The notes: a model not told the origin generated them from the sequence alone. DNA of 59,084 bases from CAMTWJ01 sp964643605 (GCA_964643605.1 CAZXTF010000002.1:1-59084), one strand, 5' to 3'. Positions 49,414 through 58,009 are shown, counted from the stretch's first letter. Program-made: numbers and translations.

Positions 49414-50079
49414 TTATTTACGCTTGAGAAGCTGGGTTGCTTCCCAAACAACCAAGTACACGCTCGCCAGGAGCCCAAAGAAAAGCAAAGTAGTCATATA
49501 TGTTTGCTCGTGTGCTGCTGGGTTCACAAATCGGTCCGACACATCAAAAAGTAGTCCTGCAGGCCGAAGCACAATATCCCAACTATTCCAGCGAGTATAG
49601 CGCCCAAGATAGGCTGCAAAGCTACACATCAAGATAACCAGCATAATTATGCTAATCGCCCACTTGGCTTTAAAGCGTTTTATAAGCCGCTGGTGTACCA
49701 TATAAATTCCCAAAAAACCAAATATTAGCCCGTTGAGCACAAAGCTCGTCATCATAACAATATCGAAGATGAGACTGGCTTCGTACGTTTCACGAATATG
49801 TATAAAATCGGTAATCAGATAAAAGCTATTCGGCAAAAAACTCAGCCATACAATAGTAAGTAAAATCTGCTGCCAGCGCAGCCAGCCGTGCTCGTCAATT
49901 CGAAGCACCAACCACCAAGCCAATAATGCTGGTAATGTCGCTAGCACCAAATTCCACAGCAAGAAGCTATAGCGCATACTTTCGCTAGCTTCGATTCGAA
50001 CAGCCAACAAGCCCACACTAACTGCACATGACAACCCTATTGCTGCAGTGAATCTGTAGAGCTGCGTAGGAGACTTCAT
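49414..50079 (-). CDS. DUF1361-family membrane protein
   Basis: A 221-residue protein with about six hydrophobic helices. LPNSFYLITDFIHI and YLGRYTRWNSWDIV are the family's conserved blocks. Function unknown. It starts 4 bp after the Pgi/Pmi gene stop, so they share an mRNA. Confidence 0.85.
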   Translation of the reverse strand: MKSPTQLYRFTAAIGLSCAVSVGLLAVRIEASESMRYSFLLWNLVLATLPALLAWWLVLRIDEHGWLRWQQILLTIVWLSFLPNSFYLITDFIHIRETYEASLIFDIVMMTSFVLNGLIFGFLGIYMVHQRLIKRFKAKWAISIIMLVILMCSFAAYLGRYTRWNSWDIVLRPAGLLFDVSDRFVNPAAHEQTYMTTLLFFGLLASVYLVVWEATQLLKRK

Positions 50080-50083
50080 GGCT

Positions 50084-51115
50084 CTAGGCCACCATCTCTG
50101 CCTTCAGTTTTTCAATCAAATCTACAGGAGTCGGGTTGAGCCCATTCAAGATTGCCAAGTAAAGACTCACAAAATCACCCAACTGAATACTCCAGAGTAG
50201 TTGCTGCAACACCGTCTCGCCAACTGGTTTTACAACTTCTGAGTGAGGCCTTTTGCCCGAAAGCAGTTTTTCGCTCACATCAAAGCGTTTTTGAGTTCGT
50301 ATATTTTCAAAATTACTCCGAATATCCACTACTTTGTAGGGTTTATTTTGCGGATGGCTGGTCCAGCCTAAAAATTCGTTATGATTAAACTCTGGCAGTG
50401 CATTGCACCATGCGATATTCTTGGCATTTTCGTTAAAGTTAATCTTCCACTTATACGCAACTGGATAAAAAAGTGTCCCTGCATACACAACAATCGAATT
50501 ACCGACCAGCTCCTGCGCTAATTGTTTGGCTGGGTTATCCTTAGTTGGCACATCTGGTGCTAGCGCAGCACTTTGCAGGCCAAGCCATTCTGCTGATACA
50601 TGGAGTTCGTTGAGCACCGATTCTTCCAACAAGCCAACGTTCGTCATCAGCTGCACAAGTGCCGCAAAGTTATAAAATACTGCCATACGAGGCTGAAAAC
50701 CTTCAGGAATTTTATACAGTGGATAATTTTTTTCTGCCGCTCGTTCGGCCAGCTTACCACCAGCAGCAATAACTGCGATTTGGCAGTTCTTAGCTTCTGC
50801 CTGTTCCAGTGCCGCAAGGGTTTCTTCCGTATTGCCAGAATAACTCGAAGCAATAAACAACGTTTTAGGTCCGATATACGTAGGAAGCGTATAGTCTCGC
50901 ACCACCTCAAAAGGTACGCTCACTCCCGGCCACGAAGCAAAAAGACTAGCAGCTAGCGCCGAACCACCCATCCCAGCGAGTACTATATTCTCTACCTGCA
51001 TATCAGGCGTTGCTATAACCTTATAATCGTACATTAGCTGTTGCCATTGCTTCCCTGCTACTCCAAGCGCATCCTGCGCATCTCTTTGGTGAATTAGTTT
51101 CAAATCATCAAGCAT
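50084..51115 (-). CDS. Bifunctional phosphoglucose/phosphomannose isomerase (SIS domain)
   Basis: A 343-residue isomerase: VENIVLAGMGGSALAASLF and LFIASSYSGNTEETLAALEQ are the two SIS motifs; the C-terminal Pgi/Pmi region (QLLWSIQLGDFVSLYLAILN) closes it. It interconverts glucose-6-phosphate (or mannose-6-phosphate) and fructose-6-phosphate. It overlaps the NUDIX gene stop by 8 nt. Confidence 0.9.
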   Translation of the reverse strand: MLDDLKLIHQRDAQDALGVAGKQWQQLMYDYKVIATPDMQVENIVLAGMGGSALAASLFASWPGVSVPFEVVRDYTLPTYIGPKTLFIASSYSGNTEETLAALEQAEAKNCQIAVIAAGGKLAERAAEKNYPLYKIPEGFQPRMAVFYNFAALVQLMTNVGLLEESVLNELHVSAEWLGLQSAALAPDVPTKDNPAKQLAQELVGNSIVVYAGTLFYPVAYKWKINFNENAKNIAWCNALPEFNHNEFLGWTSHPQNKPYKVVDIRSNFENIRTQKRFDVSEKLLSGKRPHSEVVKPVGETVLQQLLWSIQLGDFVSLYLAILNGLNPTPVDLIEKLKAEMVA

Positions 51116-51638
51116 GTTTTACCTCCTTAATATTGTACTCTGCTAGCCTGCTAATAATGCCCTTTAGCTCTGGAAAAGATAACATATCTGAACTGATTTC
51201 TTCTGGATAAAACCACACTAATTCTTCTACATCATCTTTAGCCTCTATATTCTGGCTATTATTTGTCCCTACAAAAGTCATTATCAGATTTTTATAGTTA
51301 TCCCTTCCCCAAGGATAATTAGTACTATAACTCAATGCATATCTCACATTTTTTATTTCAGAAAAATCTATACCTAGCTCCTCAGACACCTCACGCCTTA
51401 GGCCCTCTTCTAAAGAGCCGTCCTCGATATCAACAAATCCACCAGGTATATCGAATTTTCCTTTGGCAGGGTTCTTGGCTCTTTTGGCTAATAAAATCTG
51501 CCCTTCGTCGTTGAAGATTGCAACTTCAACACAAGGTTTAGGATTGAGATAGATCTGTTGGGAGCAATTTGTACACAAAAAATGGTCCCCTTTTTCCTCA
51601 AGCTGACCGCCACAAAGATAGCAAAACTTCGTATTCAT
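51108..51638 (-). CDS. NUDIX hydrolase with zinc ribbon
   Basis: A 176-residue protein with an N-terminal zinc ribbon (CYLCGGQLEEKGDHFLCTNC) and a complete Nudix box GGFVDIEDGSLEEGLRREVS, EELGIDF (GX5EX7REUXEEXGU). The ribbon-Nudix layout recalls NudC-like or ADP-ribose/NADH pyrophosphatases, but substrate is not certain. It precedes Pgi/Pmi in the operon. Confidence 0.85.
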   Translation of the reverse strand: MNTKFCYLCGGQLEEKGDHFLCTNCSQQIYLNPKPCVEVAIFNDEGQILLAKRAKNPAKGKFDIPGGFVDIEDGSLEEGLRREVSEELGIDFSEIKNVRYALSYSTNYPWGRDNYKNLIMTFVGTNNSQNIEAKDDVEELVWFYPEEISSDMLSFPELKGIISRLAEYNIKEVKHA

Positions 51639-51737
51639 CAGTCTAATCGTACCAAAGCAGACTTCTAATTCCCAGCTGGCGATGGTATAGTTTTAAGCAC
51701 AAGCATTGCAATATTTAAACACATGTTAGGGGGTGGG

Positions 51738-52235
51738 ATGTTCGGACAAGACGACAATCAGCAAACAAATGACGGAGCAGTTGACAGCACAGCACAAGCT
51801 TCAGTACCAGGTACTGCGCCAAGCTTTAGCAACCCTACATTTACTCCAACCGACATAGACACCGTAGTTGCCGACCAAGATACTGAACAAACAGGGCAGC
51901 CAGAACAACCAAAACAGTTAGAAGAGGCTGAGAGCAATGAAGATACTTCTACTCCTGTACCTAGCCCAGCAGCCTCTAGTGCAACAAGTGACCTTGCGGA
52001 CATAAAGAAAGATGCACTCTCGCAGCTGTCGCCACTAGTTTCTCACCTTGATCAATCACCAATAGAAAAATTCCGAACTCTTATGATGATGATCCAGTCG
52101 ACCGACGACCAGACTTTGCTTAAAGAAGCTTTCGAAGCAGCCCAAAAAGTTGAGGATGAAGGAGAAAAAGCCAAAGCTCTCCTCGCCATCATTAACGAAA
52201 TCGACTATTTCTCTCAGGACTCTAAAGAATCTTAA
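51738..52235 (+). CDS. Hypothetical acidic, low-complexity protein
   Basis: About 165 residues from ATG 51738; an upstream ATG at 51723 would add MLGGG. GGGGGTGGG precedes the second ATG but very closely, so the start is uncertain. The N-terminal 95 residues are Thr/Pro/Ser/Gln-rich and probably disordered; the C-terminus (QLSPLVSHLDQSPIEKFRTL; EAFEAAQKVEDEGEKAKALL) is helical. No family recognised. Its stop overlaps the converging gene (TTAA). Confidence 0.6.
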   Translation: MFGQDDNQQTNDGAVDSTAQASVPGTAPSFSNPTFTPTDIDTVVADQDTEQTGQPEQPKQLEEAESNEDTSTPVPSPAASSATSDLADIKKDALSQLSPLVSHLDQSPIEKFRTLMMMIQSTDDQTLLKEAFEAAQKVEDEGEKAKALLAIINEIDYFSQDSKES

Positions 52236-52537
52236 GTTCGAACTTTAGCACCCGCCAGTCGGTCGATTGCCTGATGTAATGATCTAATTTCTTGCTGGAG
52301 TGCATTCACTTGGTGCTCTAATGCCGCAGTTCTACGCCAATTTTGATCTTGGTTAGCATTGGCTTGTCTCATAATTGCCTGGTTCTCCATATGCATCCCT
52401 TGCATTACTGCCAGAATTCTGTCTCGTGCACCATCGCACACCGATTGCACATCATACTTGGTTACCAAACGTTCTATAATCCTGTTCTTGGCACTTTCAG
52501 TAACCGTCATAAGATCTTGTTTTGTCATTGTGTTCAT
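52232..52537 (-). CDS. Hypothetical coiled-coil protein
   Basis: A 101-residue protein: a helical N-terminal half (AKNRIIERLVTKYDVQSVCD) and a C-terminal coiled-coil (AALEHQVNALQQEIRSLHQA). GGGGG lies about 11 nt before the first ATG; a second ATG lies three codons later. No family recognised. The 180 nt upstream (52538-52718) contain a minor CTCA/TGAG hairpin and a possible TATTAT, nothing I can name. Confidence 0.6.
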   Translation of the reverse strand: MNTMTKQDLMTVTESAKNRIIERLVTKYDVQSVCDGARDRILAVMQGMHMENQAIMRQANANQDQNWRRTAALEHQVNALQQEIRSLHQAIDRLAGAKVRT

Positions 52538-52718
52538 ATTATTACCCCCGCTTAGCTTTAGTCCCTTTGTTTTAGCAGAAATAATATCTCTGTTTTGCTC
52601 AAAAACTGAGTCCTGACGTCCCTTGTCATACCCTCACACAGGAGAGCTACTACTATAATAACCACCTAATCTGAGAAAAAGATGTGATAATTCTAACAGT
52701 AGTCTAGCTGGTATTTTT

Positions 52719-53171
52719 CTAAAGGCCTTCGTCACCAGTACGAGGCAAGGTCGTCGAGGCAGGCTCATCACCTAAAGCAGGTGTATTTGATGGGTTCGGC
52801 ACAATGCGAGGCGGCGTAGAAGTTCCGGTATTACTGCTTCCTTGAAGATTTGTAGCCCCCTGATTGTTCTGATTATTCGTGCTCTGCGGCTCTGATGGCG
52901 ATACACCCTGTTGCTGCTGGGCAGTATCATCTTTCTTTTCGGTTTGAGCGGTGTCTTTTTTATTATCGTTGCTATTAAAGCTCCTGTAAATTGCTCGGCC
53001 GCCAAAGAAAATCAGTGCTGCAAAAAGCAATGTGCCTATCAGCGTTGCAAGACCCAAAAGAATAGCTACGCTCTTTTTCTCTCGAGCTTCAGACTTGTAA
53101 TATGCATCTACTTCGCCAGGAAGTATGCTTTTTTTCTTGCCACCCTTTCGAAAACGACCGAATAACGCCAT
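52719..53171 (-). CDS. Single-pass membrane protein ending in an LPRTG motif
   Basis: A 150-residue protein: basic cytoplasmic N-terminus (MALFGRFRKGGKKKS), one membrane helix (about 34-59), and a 90-residue Gln/Asn/Ser/Thr/Pro-rich extracytoplasmic tail that ends TTLPRTGDEGL. LPRTG is a sortase-type sequence, but it stands within 10 residues of the C-terminus and lacks the usual hydrophobic segment and basic tail. The next in-frame codons after the stop give a further stop soon, so no frameshifted anchor is hidden. GGAGAG is the ribosome binding site. Confidence 0.75.
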   Translation of the reverse strand: MALFGRFRKGGKKKSILPGEVDAYYKSEAREKKSVAILLGLATLIGTLLFAALIFFGGRAIYRSFNSNDNKKDTAQTEKKDDTAQQQQGVSPSEPQSTNNQNNQGATNLQGSSNTGTSTPPRIVPNPSNTPALGDEPASTTLPRTGDEGL

Positions 53172-53259
53172 ATGTCTCTCCTCTTTGTACTAATCTATAA
53201 TAAATCAGCACTTTCCGCAAGAAGACCCACCTAAATTTGGAAGGTGTAGTCTAAATTTC

Positions 53260-54912
53260 CTACATTCCCATCATGCCGCCACTCATGGCAGACATATCTG
53301 GTACGGCTGGTGCTGACTTTTCTGGCACATCAACCACCAATGCACCCATAGTCATAGCTGTACCAGCTACACTGGTTGCATTCTGGATGGCCTCTTTGGT
53401 AACTCGAGCTGGGTCAACTACCCCAACGCTCTTTAGATCTACCACTTTGCTTGGGTCATTTACATTTACACCCTGCCCTGGCTTCTTGGTGTCTCGAATT
53501 TTAGGGAACCACTCGTCTGGGTTGAGGCCAGAGTTGTGCATGAGCTCAAAGAACGGGCGGAGTAACGCTGTTTTTAGAAGCTGGCGGCCAGCAGCTACGC
53601 TGTCCGAGCCTTTCACATCTACACTCTCACTCAAGTTCAGCAGTGTCACACCACCACCTGGCACGATTCCTTCCTCTAAAGCTGCCTTTACAGCGGCAAC
53701 TGCGTCATCAACCCGAAACTTCTTCTCTTCAATTTCGGTCTCGGTAGCACCACCAACCTTGATTACCGCAACTTTACCACTTAGTGCAGCTCGGCGCTTT
53801 TCGTAGTTTTCACGATCATATTCGCTGGTTGCTAGGTTCGCCTGAGCGCTAATTTGATTAATTCGCTCTTTTACGTCGGTGATTCGACCACCGCCTTCGA
53901 TAATAGTCGTCTCGTCTTTGGTAACAATTACTTTTCTAGCAGAGCCAAGTACTGTCAGCTCAGCATTTTCAAACGTTGCGCCGGTGTCTTCTGAGATTAC
54001 TTCTCCACCAGTTAGCACGGCAATGTCATTCAAGACTTCTTTTCGTCGATCACCAAAAGCTGGTGCCTTTACAGCTACTGCATTCAAAACACCTTTTAGT
54101 TTGTTAAGAATCAACGTACCGAGAACCTCACCCTCAACATCATCAGCAATAATCAGCACGTCTTTCTTGCCTGTTTGAGCAAGCTTTTCTAAAATTGGCA
54201 AAAACTCTTGTACCGAGCTAATCTTTTTGTCGGTAATCACAATAGCCGGCTTGTCGATAACCGCTTCCATACGAGCTGTATCACTCACCATATATGGGCT
54301 CGTAAAGCCTTTGTCAAAGGTAAAGCCTTCTACTACTTCACTTTCGAGGCTCAAGCCCTGCCCTTCCTCGACTGTTACTACACCGTCTTTGCCGACGGTG
54401 TCGATTACATCAGCAATCAAGCTACCGATTTCGCTATCACCAGCCGAGATAGTAGCAACTTCAGCCACCCGTGTTTTGTTGGCCTTAATATCTTCGCTCA
54501 TCTTGCCAAGTTTAGTAATCACTTCCTCGGCAGCTTGCTCCAAACCTTTTCGCAAGAGCATTGGGTTGTGACCAGCGGCAATCAGTTTGTTAGCTTCGTT
54601 TAAAATATGATACGTCAAAACAGTGACAGTAGTGGTGCCATCACCAGCTACATCATTCATTTTACTGGCGGCTTGTTTAATAAGTTCTGCGCCAACTTTT
54701 TGGCCTAATGTCTCATCATCTACATCAGCGATTTCCACGCCTTTAGCTACAGTCACACCATCGTGTGTTACCGTTGGGCCGCCAAAGCTTTTGCTAATAA
54801 CCACATTACGACCTTTTGGTCCCATAGTTGTTTTAACTGCGTTATACAAAATTTCTGCACCGGCCAAAACTCGTCGCCGTGCATCGTCGTCATAAAATAC
54901 TTTCTTTGCCAT
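53260..54912 (-). CDS. groL: Chaperonin GroEL
   Basis: A 550-residue GroEL. AAGDGTTTVTVL-type nucleotide site (DVAGDGTTTVTVLTY), VEEGQGLSLESEVVEGFTFD in the apical domain and the C-terminal Gly-Met tail (GGMMGM) are all present. It follows groES at 101 bp and shares its HrcA-type operator. Its length is normal. Confidence 0.98.
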   Translation of the reverse strand: MAKKVFYDDDARRRVLAGAEILYNAVKTTMGPKGRNVVISKSFGGPTVTHDGVTVAKGVEIADVDDETLGQKVGAELIKQAASKMNDVAGDGTTTVTVLTYHILNEANKLIAAGHNPMLLRKGLEQAAEEVITKLGKMSEDIKANKTRVAEVATISAGDSEIGSLIADVIDTVGKDGVVTVEEGQGLSLESEVVEGFTFDKGFTSPYMVSDTARMEAVIDKPAIVITDKKISSVQEFLPILEKLAQTGKKDVLIIADDVEGEVLGTLILNKLKGVLNAVAVKAPAFGDRRKEVLNDIAVLTGGEVISEDTGATFENAELTVLGSARKVIVTKDETTIIEGGGRITDVKERINQISAQANLATSEYDRENYEKRRAALSGKVAVIKVGGATETEIEEKKFRVDDAVAAVKAALEEGIVPGGGVTLLNLSESVDVKGSDSVAAGRQLLKTALLRPFFELMHNSGLNPDEWFPKIRDTKKPGQGVNVNDPSKVVDLKSVGVVDPARVTKEAIQNATSVAGTAMTMGALVVDVPEKSAPAVPDMSAMSGGMMGM

Positions 54913-55013
54913 TCTATCTCTCCTTTCAAATTCTTTAATCTTTTGGATTCGAGCGTCTCCGTAGGCAAAGCCGAGGACCTAGTCGAGAATCAAAATATTA
55001 AAGAATCCCCTTC

Positions 55014-55280
55014 TTACTTAACAGTTGCTAAAATATCTTCTTCTTTCACCAAGATGTACTCTTTACCATCCACTTTTACATCGTTGGTGCTGTAACTTTT
55101 GTACAAAATTCGGTCATTGGTTTTAATTTGCGCTACATCTTTACCAACAGCCACAACCTTGGCTATTTTAGGCTTTTCGGTTGCTTGTTCGGGCAAATAG
55201 ATCCCGCTGGCAGTTTTGGTGGCAGCTACTTCAGCTTCAGCCACAACGTAGTCAGACAAAGGACTAATAGGTACTGACAT
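55014..55280 (-). CDS. groS: Co-chaperonin GroES
   Basis: An 88-residue GroES, short but with the mobile loop (ATKTASGIYLPEQATEKPKI) and the C-terminal KVDGKEYILVKEEDILATV. It caps the GroEL ring. Its promoter carries a CIRCE operator; its leader is about 225 nt. Confidence 0.97.
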   Translation of the reverse strand: MSVPISPLSDYVVAEAEVAATKTASGIYLPEQATEKPKIAKVVAVGKDVAQIKTNDRILYKSYSTNDVKVDGKEYILVKEEDILATVK

Positions 55281-55504
55281 TTTTCCTCCCTCTTAAATCT
55301 TAGTTTCTGGCTGCTGTCTTCTCGCATTAGACACCAGCCCTATGAGTCGGTTTGTCACTTCGTTTGAGCACGATAGTTAATTATTCGAAAATACAGTTGG
55401 TGGGAAGACAGAATGAAATGTAGCGGTGCTACATAGAGTTCTGGATTGCCGTCAAATGTGCTTCGAGAATTAGCTAGACCTCAATCGAGTGACTAAGTGA
55501 CTCG
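55281..55504 (-). other. Long GroES leader
   Basis: About 225 nt of untranslated leader. It contains a perfect hairpin TGTAGC-ACC-GCTACA and an inverted repeat CGAGT/ACTCG near the CIRCE site, then GGGAGG before the groES ATG. The length is unusual for groES and may hold a second layer of control, but I cannot name one. Confidence 0.4.
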
Positions 55505-55541
55505 TTGGCACTCATTATACTAGAGTGCTAATTCAAGTCAA
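55505..55541 (-). promoter_or_regulatory. CIRCE operator over the groESL promoter
   Basis: On the plus strand TTGGCACTC (55505-55513), nine bases, GAGTGCTAA (55523-55531). This is CIRCE (TTAGCACTC-N9-GAGTGCTAA) with one substitution in one arm. On the minus strand the -10 TATAAT (55514-55519) lies in the N9 centre, and the -35 TTGACT is at 55536-55541 with a 16-nt spacer. HrcA binding would cover the promoter. The hrcA gene is not in this window. Confidence 0.88.
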
Positions 55542-55542
55542 T

Positions 55543-56826
55543 TTACTTTTTTAATAATTCTCGAGCAACTGCTTGGTCGCTCCACGGAATCTGCTTGCCA
55601 CCCATATTACGACTGTCTTCGTGACCAATGCCTGCTAGCAACACACTGTCTCCCGCCTTAGCATCCTTAAAAGCTGTTTCTATTGCTTCTTCCCTATCAG
55701 CGATTACTTTTGTTTTTTTCTCAGCTCCTGCTTCTTTAATTCCCGCAAATACCGCCTCTCTGATTGTGTCTGGGTCTTCAGTGTATGTTTCGTCATCTGT
55801 CAGATAAATTGCATCTGCATACGCTGCTGCAGCCTTGCCCATCAGAGGTCGTTTGCCCTTATCACGATCGCCCGTAGCGCCAAACACGATCCGCACCTTC
55901 CCTTTAGTCGTTTCTTGAAGTGCCTGTAGAGCCTTCTCCAGCGCATCCGGCGTGTAGGCAAAATCTACCAGCACATTAAACTTCTGACCTTCACTTATCG
56001 CCTCCATACGCCCTGGCACTGCTTGTAAACTCTCGATTCCTTTTACTATGACCTTCGGGTCAATGTACAGCGCCATACCAACGCTAGCGGCAGCCAAAGC
56101 GTTATATACGTTAAAGGCACCTTGCAAATGCGTATAAAAGCTATGTTCCCTACCTTTGTACTCGAACGTAGCTTTTGAGCCCTTAGCATCCGAATTTTGT
56201 TTTTTCAGATGCACCGCCGCATTACCCTCTTTGCCATAGCTCATCACTGTACCTGTTGTGCGATCATGGAAGAACGGATACCATTCGTCATCAGCATTCA
56301 GCACCGCAAATTTAGGGTCAAAATAGCCGCCAAACAAGAGTGATTTCACTCGAGCATATTCTTCCATCGTTCCGTGATAATCTAGGTGATCTTGAGTCAG
56401 ATTCGTCATCACTGCAATCTCAACTGGCACACCTATGATCCGGTGCTGATCAATCGCATGGCTGGTTACTTCCAGTACCACCCAGTCCACGTCTGCCTTT
56501 CGGGCACGAGCAAAAAACTGCTGCACCAAAGACTGTTTTACTAGCGTAAAGTGTGTCCGGTTGGGCTCAACCTCCCCTGCTATTTCAATGAGTGCCGTCG
56601 TAAAAACAGCCGTTTTAAAGCCCGCTGCTTTTAGCACTTCATTGATGTAGCTGCTCGTAGTAGTTTTGCCGTTGGTGCCGGTTACGGCAATAACGTGCAT
56701 ACCACGAGCCGGAAAACCATACCGAACCTGCCAGAACAAGCCTCGCAGCATACGAAAAGCTTGCTCTACCCCTCTCAGGAACTTCTGGGGTACTAATTTT
56801 CGAATAATTTTCTTAACGGAATCCAT
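55543..56826 (-). CDS. Mur ligase family protein, MurE-like
   Basis: A 427-residue ATP-dependent amino-acid ligase with the P-loop VIAVTGTNGKTTTSSYI (45-61), the central LTQDHLDYHGTMEEYARVK block and the C-terminal FGATGDRDKGKRPLMG block. It closely follows MurE but lacks the N-terminal UDP-sugar-binding domain (about 60-70 residues rather than 100), and at the site that selects the third amino acid it has LTDDETYTEDPDTI in place of DNPR or DNPA. Thus it may act on another substrate, or with another amino acid. ATG 56824-56826 is the natural start (MDSVKKIIRKLVPQ). Its stop overlaps the groESL promoter region. Confidence 0.85.
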   Translation of the reverse strand: MDSVKKIIRKLVPQKFLRGVEQAFRMLRGLFWQVRYGFPARGMHVIAVTGTNGKTTTSSYINEVLKAAGFKTAVFTTALIEIAGEVEPNRTHFTLVKQSLVQQFFARARKADVDWVVLEVTSHAIDQHRIIGVPVEIAVMTNLTQDHLDYHGTMEEYARVKSLLFGGYFDPKFAVLNADDEWYPFFHDRTTGTVMSYGKEGNAAVHLKKQNSDAKGSKATFEYKGREHSFYTHLQGAFNVYNALAAASVGMALYIDPKVIVKGIESLQAVPGRMEAISEGQKFNVLVDFAYTPDALEKALQALQETTKGKVRIVFGATGDRDKGKRPLMGKAAAAYADAIYLTDDETYTEDPDTIREAVFAGIKEAGAEKKTKVIADREEAIETAFKDAKAGDSVLLAGIGHEDSRNMGGKQIPWSDQAVARELLKK

Positions 56827-56832
56827 CCCCGT

Positions 56833-56839
56833 TATAATA
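56833..56839. promoter_or_regulatory. Overlapping divergent -10 elements
   Basis: TATAAT on the plus strand (56833-56838, 9 nt before tsaD) and TATTAT on the minus strand (56834-56839, 7 nt before the Mur ligase) share five base pairs. The start codons are only 21 bp apart. The -35 regions would lie in the opposite gene. RNA polymerase could presumably serve only one direction at a time. Confidence 0.55.
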
Positions 56840-56847
56840 CCAGTGTT

Positions 56848-57960
56848 ATGAAGATTCTTGGAATTGAGTCGAGTTGCGATGAAACTGCTGCTGCAATTGT
56901 AGAAGATGGTACTTCCCTGCTGTCCAATGTTGTGGCCACTTCGCTTGATCTGCATGCGCAGTTTGGCGGTGTTGTCCCGGAAATCGCTGCCCGCAGCCAT
57001 ATCGAGTCAATCACCCCTGTTATCGAACAAGCTTTTCAGCAAGCCGGATGCGACTGGCCGGATATTGACGCTATCGCTGTTACCAAAGGTGCTGGCCTGG
57101 GTGGCAGCCTGCTCGTAGGTGTTCTGGCTGCTCGAACTTTGGCGATTCTTAAAAACAAACCGCTCTATGGGATCAACCACGTACAGGCCCACGTAGCGGC
57201 AGCCTTTTTGCAGAAAGAGGATCATATTCGAAGTTCCGAAGCATCCGCAGCCCGACACCAAAAGGGCGAGGACTCTGCTGGAGGCACAATGAATATGGTG
57301 ACCCCTACCTTTCCTCTGTTAGCACTGATTGTCAGCGGCGGACACTCACAACTAGTGTTGTTTAGAAGTTTTTATGATTACGAAATACTCGGCAGAACCC
57401 GAGATGATGCCGTAGGTGAAGCCTTTGATAAGGTTGCGAAAATTCTCGGCCTTCCCTATCCTGGCGGCCCGAGCATTAGCAAAGCTGCGCTAGATGGCGA
57501 TGCCAAAAAATACGCCTTTCCAAAGTCGAGATTAGCCAATCCGTATGACTTTTCGTTTTCTGGGCTCAAAACTGCCGTCCTGCGTGCTGCTCAGGCAGAG
57601 ATAGGTGCAGACTACAGCTTCCCTTCTCATCAGCTCACACAGCACCTCAGCGAGGGCCAAAAAGCCGACTTTGCGGCCAGTTTTCAGCATATTGCTGTAG
57701 AAACACTGGTAGATAAGCTCGTTTTAGCTACAAGAGAATACTCCCCTGCCTCTATAGTTATCGCTGGCGGTGTAGCTGCTAATCAAGAGCTCCGCAAAGT
57801 CGCCGAAGGACGATTGCCACTTCCAGTTATGTACCCAGATTTTAAACTGTGCACCGATAACGGCGCCATGATTGCCGCTGCTGGCCACTTTGCCCACCAG
57901 GCTAAAAAAGCAACAGAAGACCCGTATTCTCTTGAGGTCGCCCCTCAGTTAAGCATGTAA
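56848..57960 (+). CDS. tsaD: tRNA threonylcarbamoyladenosine biosynthesis protein TsaD
   Basis: A 370-residue TsaD/Kae1: MKILGIESSCDETAAAIVED at the start, the metal-binding NHVQAH (H111 and H115, as in E. coli), the VSGGHSQLVL ATP site and GGVAANQELR near the C-terminus. After H115 it has an extra polar insertion of about 25 residues (about 121-150) relative to typical bacterial TsaD. With TsaB and TsaE (not in this window) it makes t6A at position 37 of ANN-decoding tRNAs. It is probably leaderless. Confidence 0.95.
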   Translation: MKILGIESSCDETAAAIVEDGTSLLSNVVATSLDLHAQFGGVVPEIAARSHIESITPVIEQAFQQAGCDWPDIDAIAVTKGAGLGGSLLVGVLAARTLAILKNKPLYGINHVQAHVAAAFLQKEDHIRSSEASAARHQKGEDSAGGTMNMVTPTFPLLALIVSGGHSQLVLFRSFYDYEILGRTRDDAVGEAFDKVAKILGLPYPGGPSISKAALDGDAKKYAFPKSRLANPYDFSFSGLKTAVLRAAQAEIGADYSFPSHQLTQHLSEGQKADFAASFQHIAVETLVDKLVLATREYSPASIVIAGGVAANQELRKVAEGRLPLPVMYPDFKLCTDNGAMIAAAGHFAHQAKKATEDPYSLEVAPQLSM

Positions 57961-57972
57961 TTTCACGTGAAA
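57961..57972. repeat. 12-bp palindrome TTTCACGTGAAA
   Basis: Perfectly self-complementary, immediately following the tsaD stop codon and 38 bp before the valS -10. Could be an operator or a minor terminator stem; not followed by a T-run. Confidence 0.5.
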
Positions 57973-58009
57973 ATATCGAGCTTGGTTTTGGGAGCTATAA
58001 CAGAGGTGA

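Noticed and set aside
52719..53171. Ordinary sortase-anchored wall protein
   Set aside because: No export signal cleaved at the N-terminus and no hydrophobic or basic segment after LPRTG; reported only as an unusual tail.
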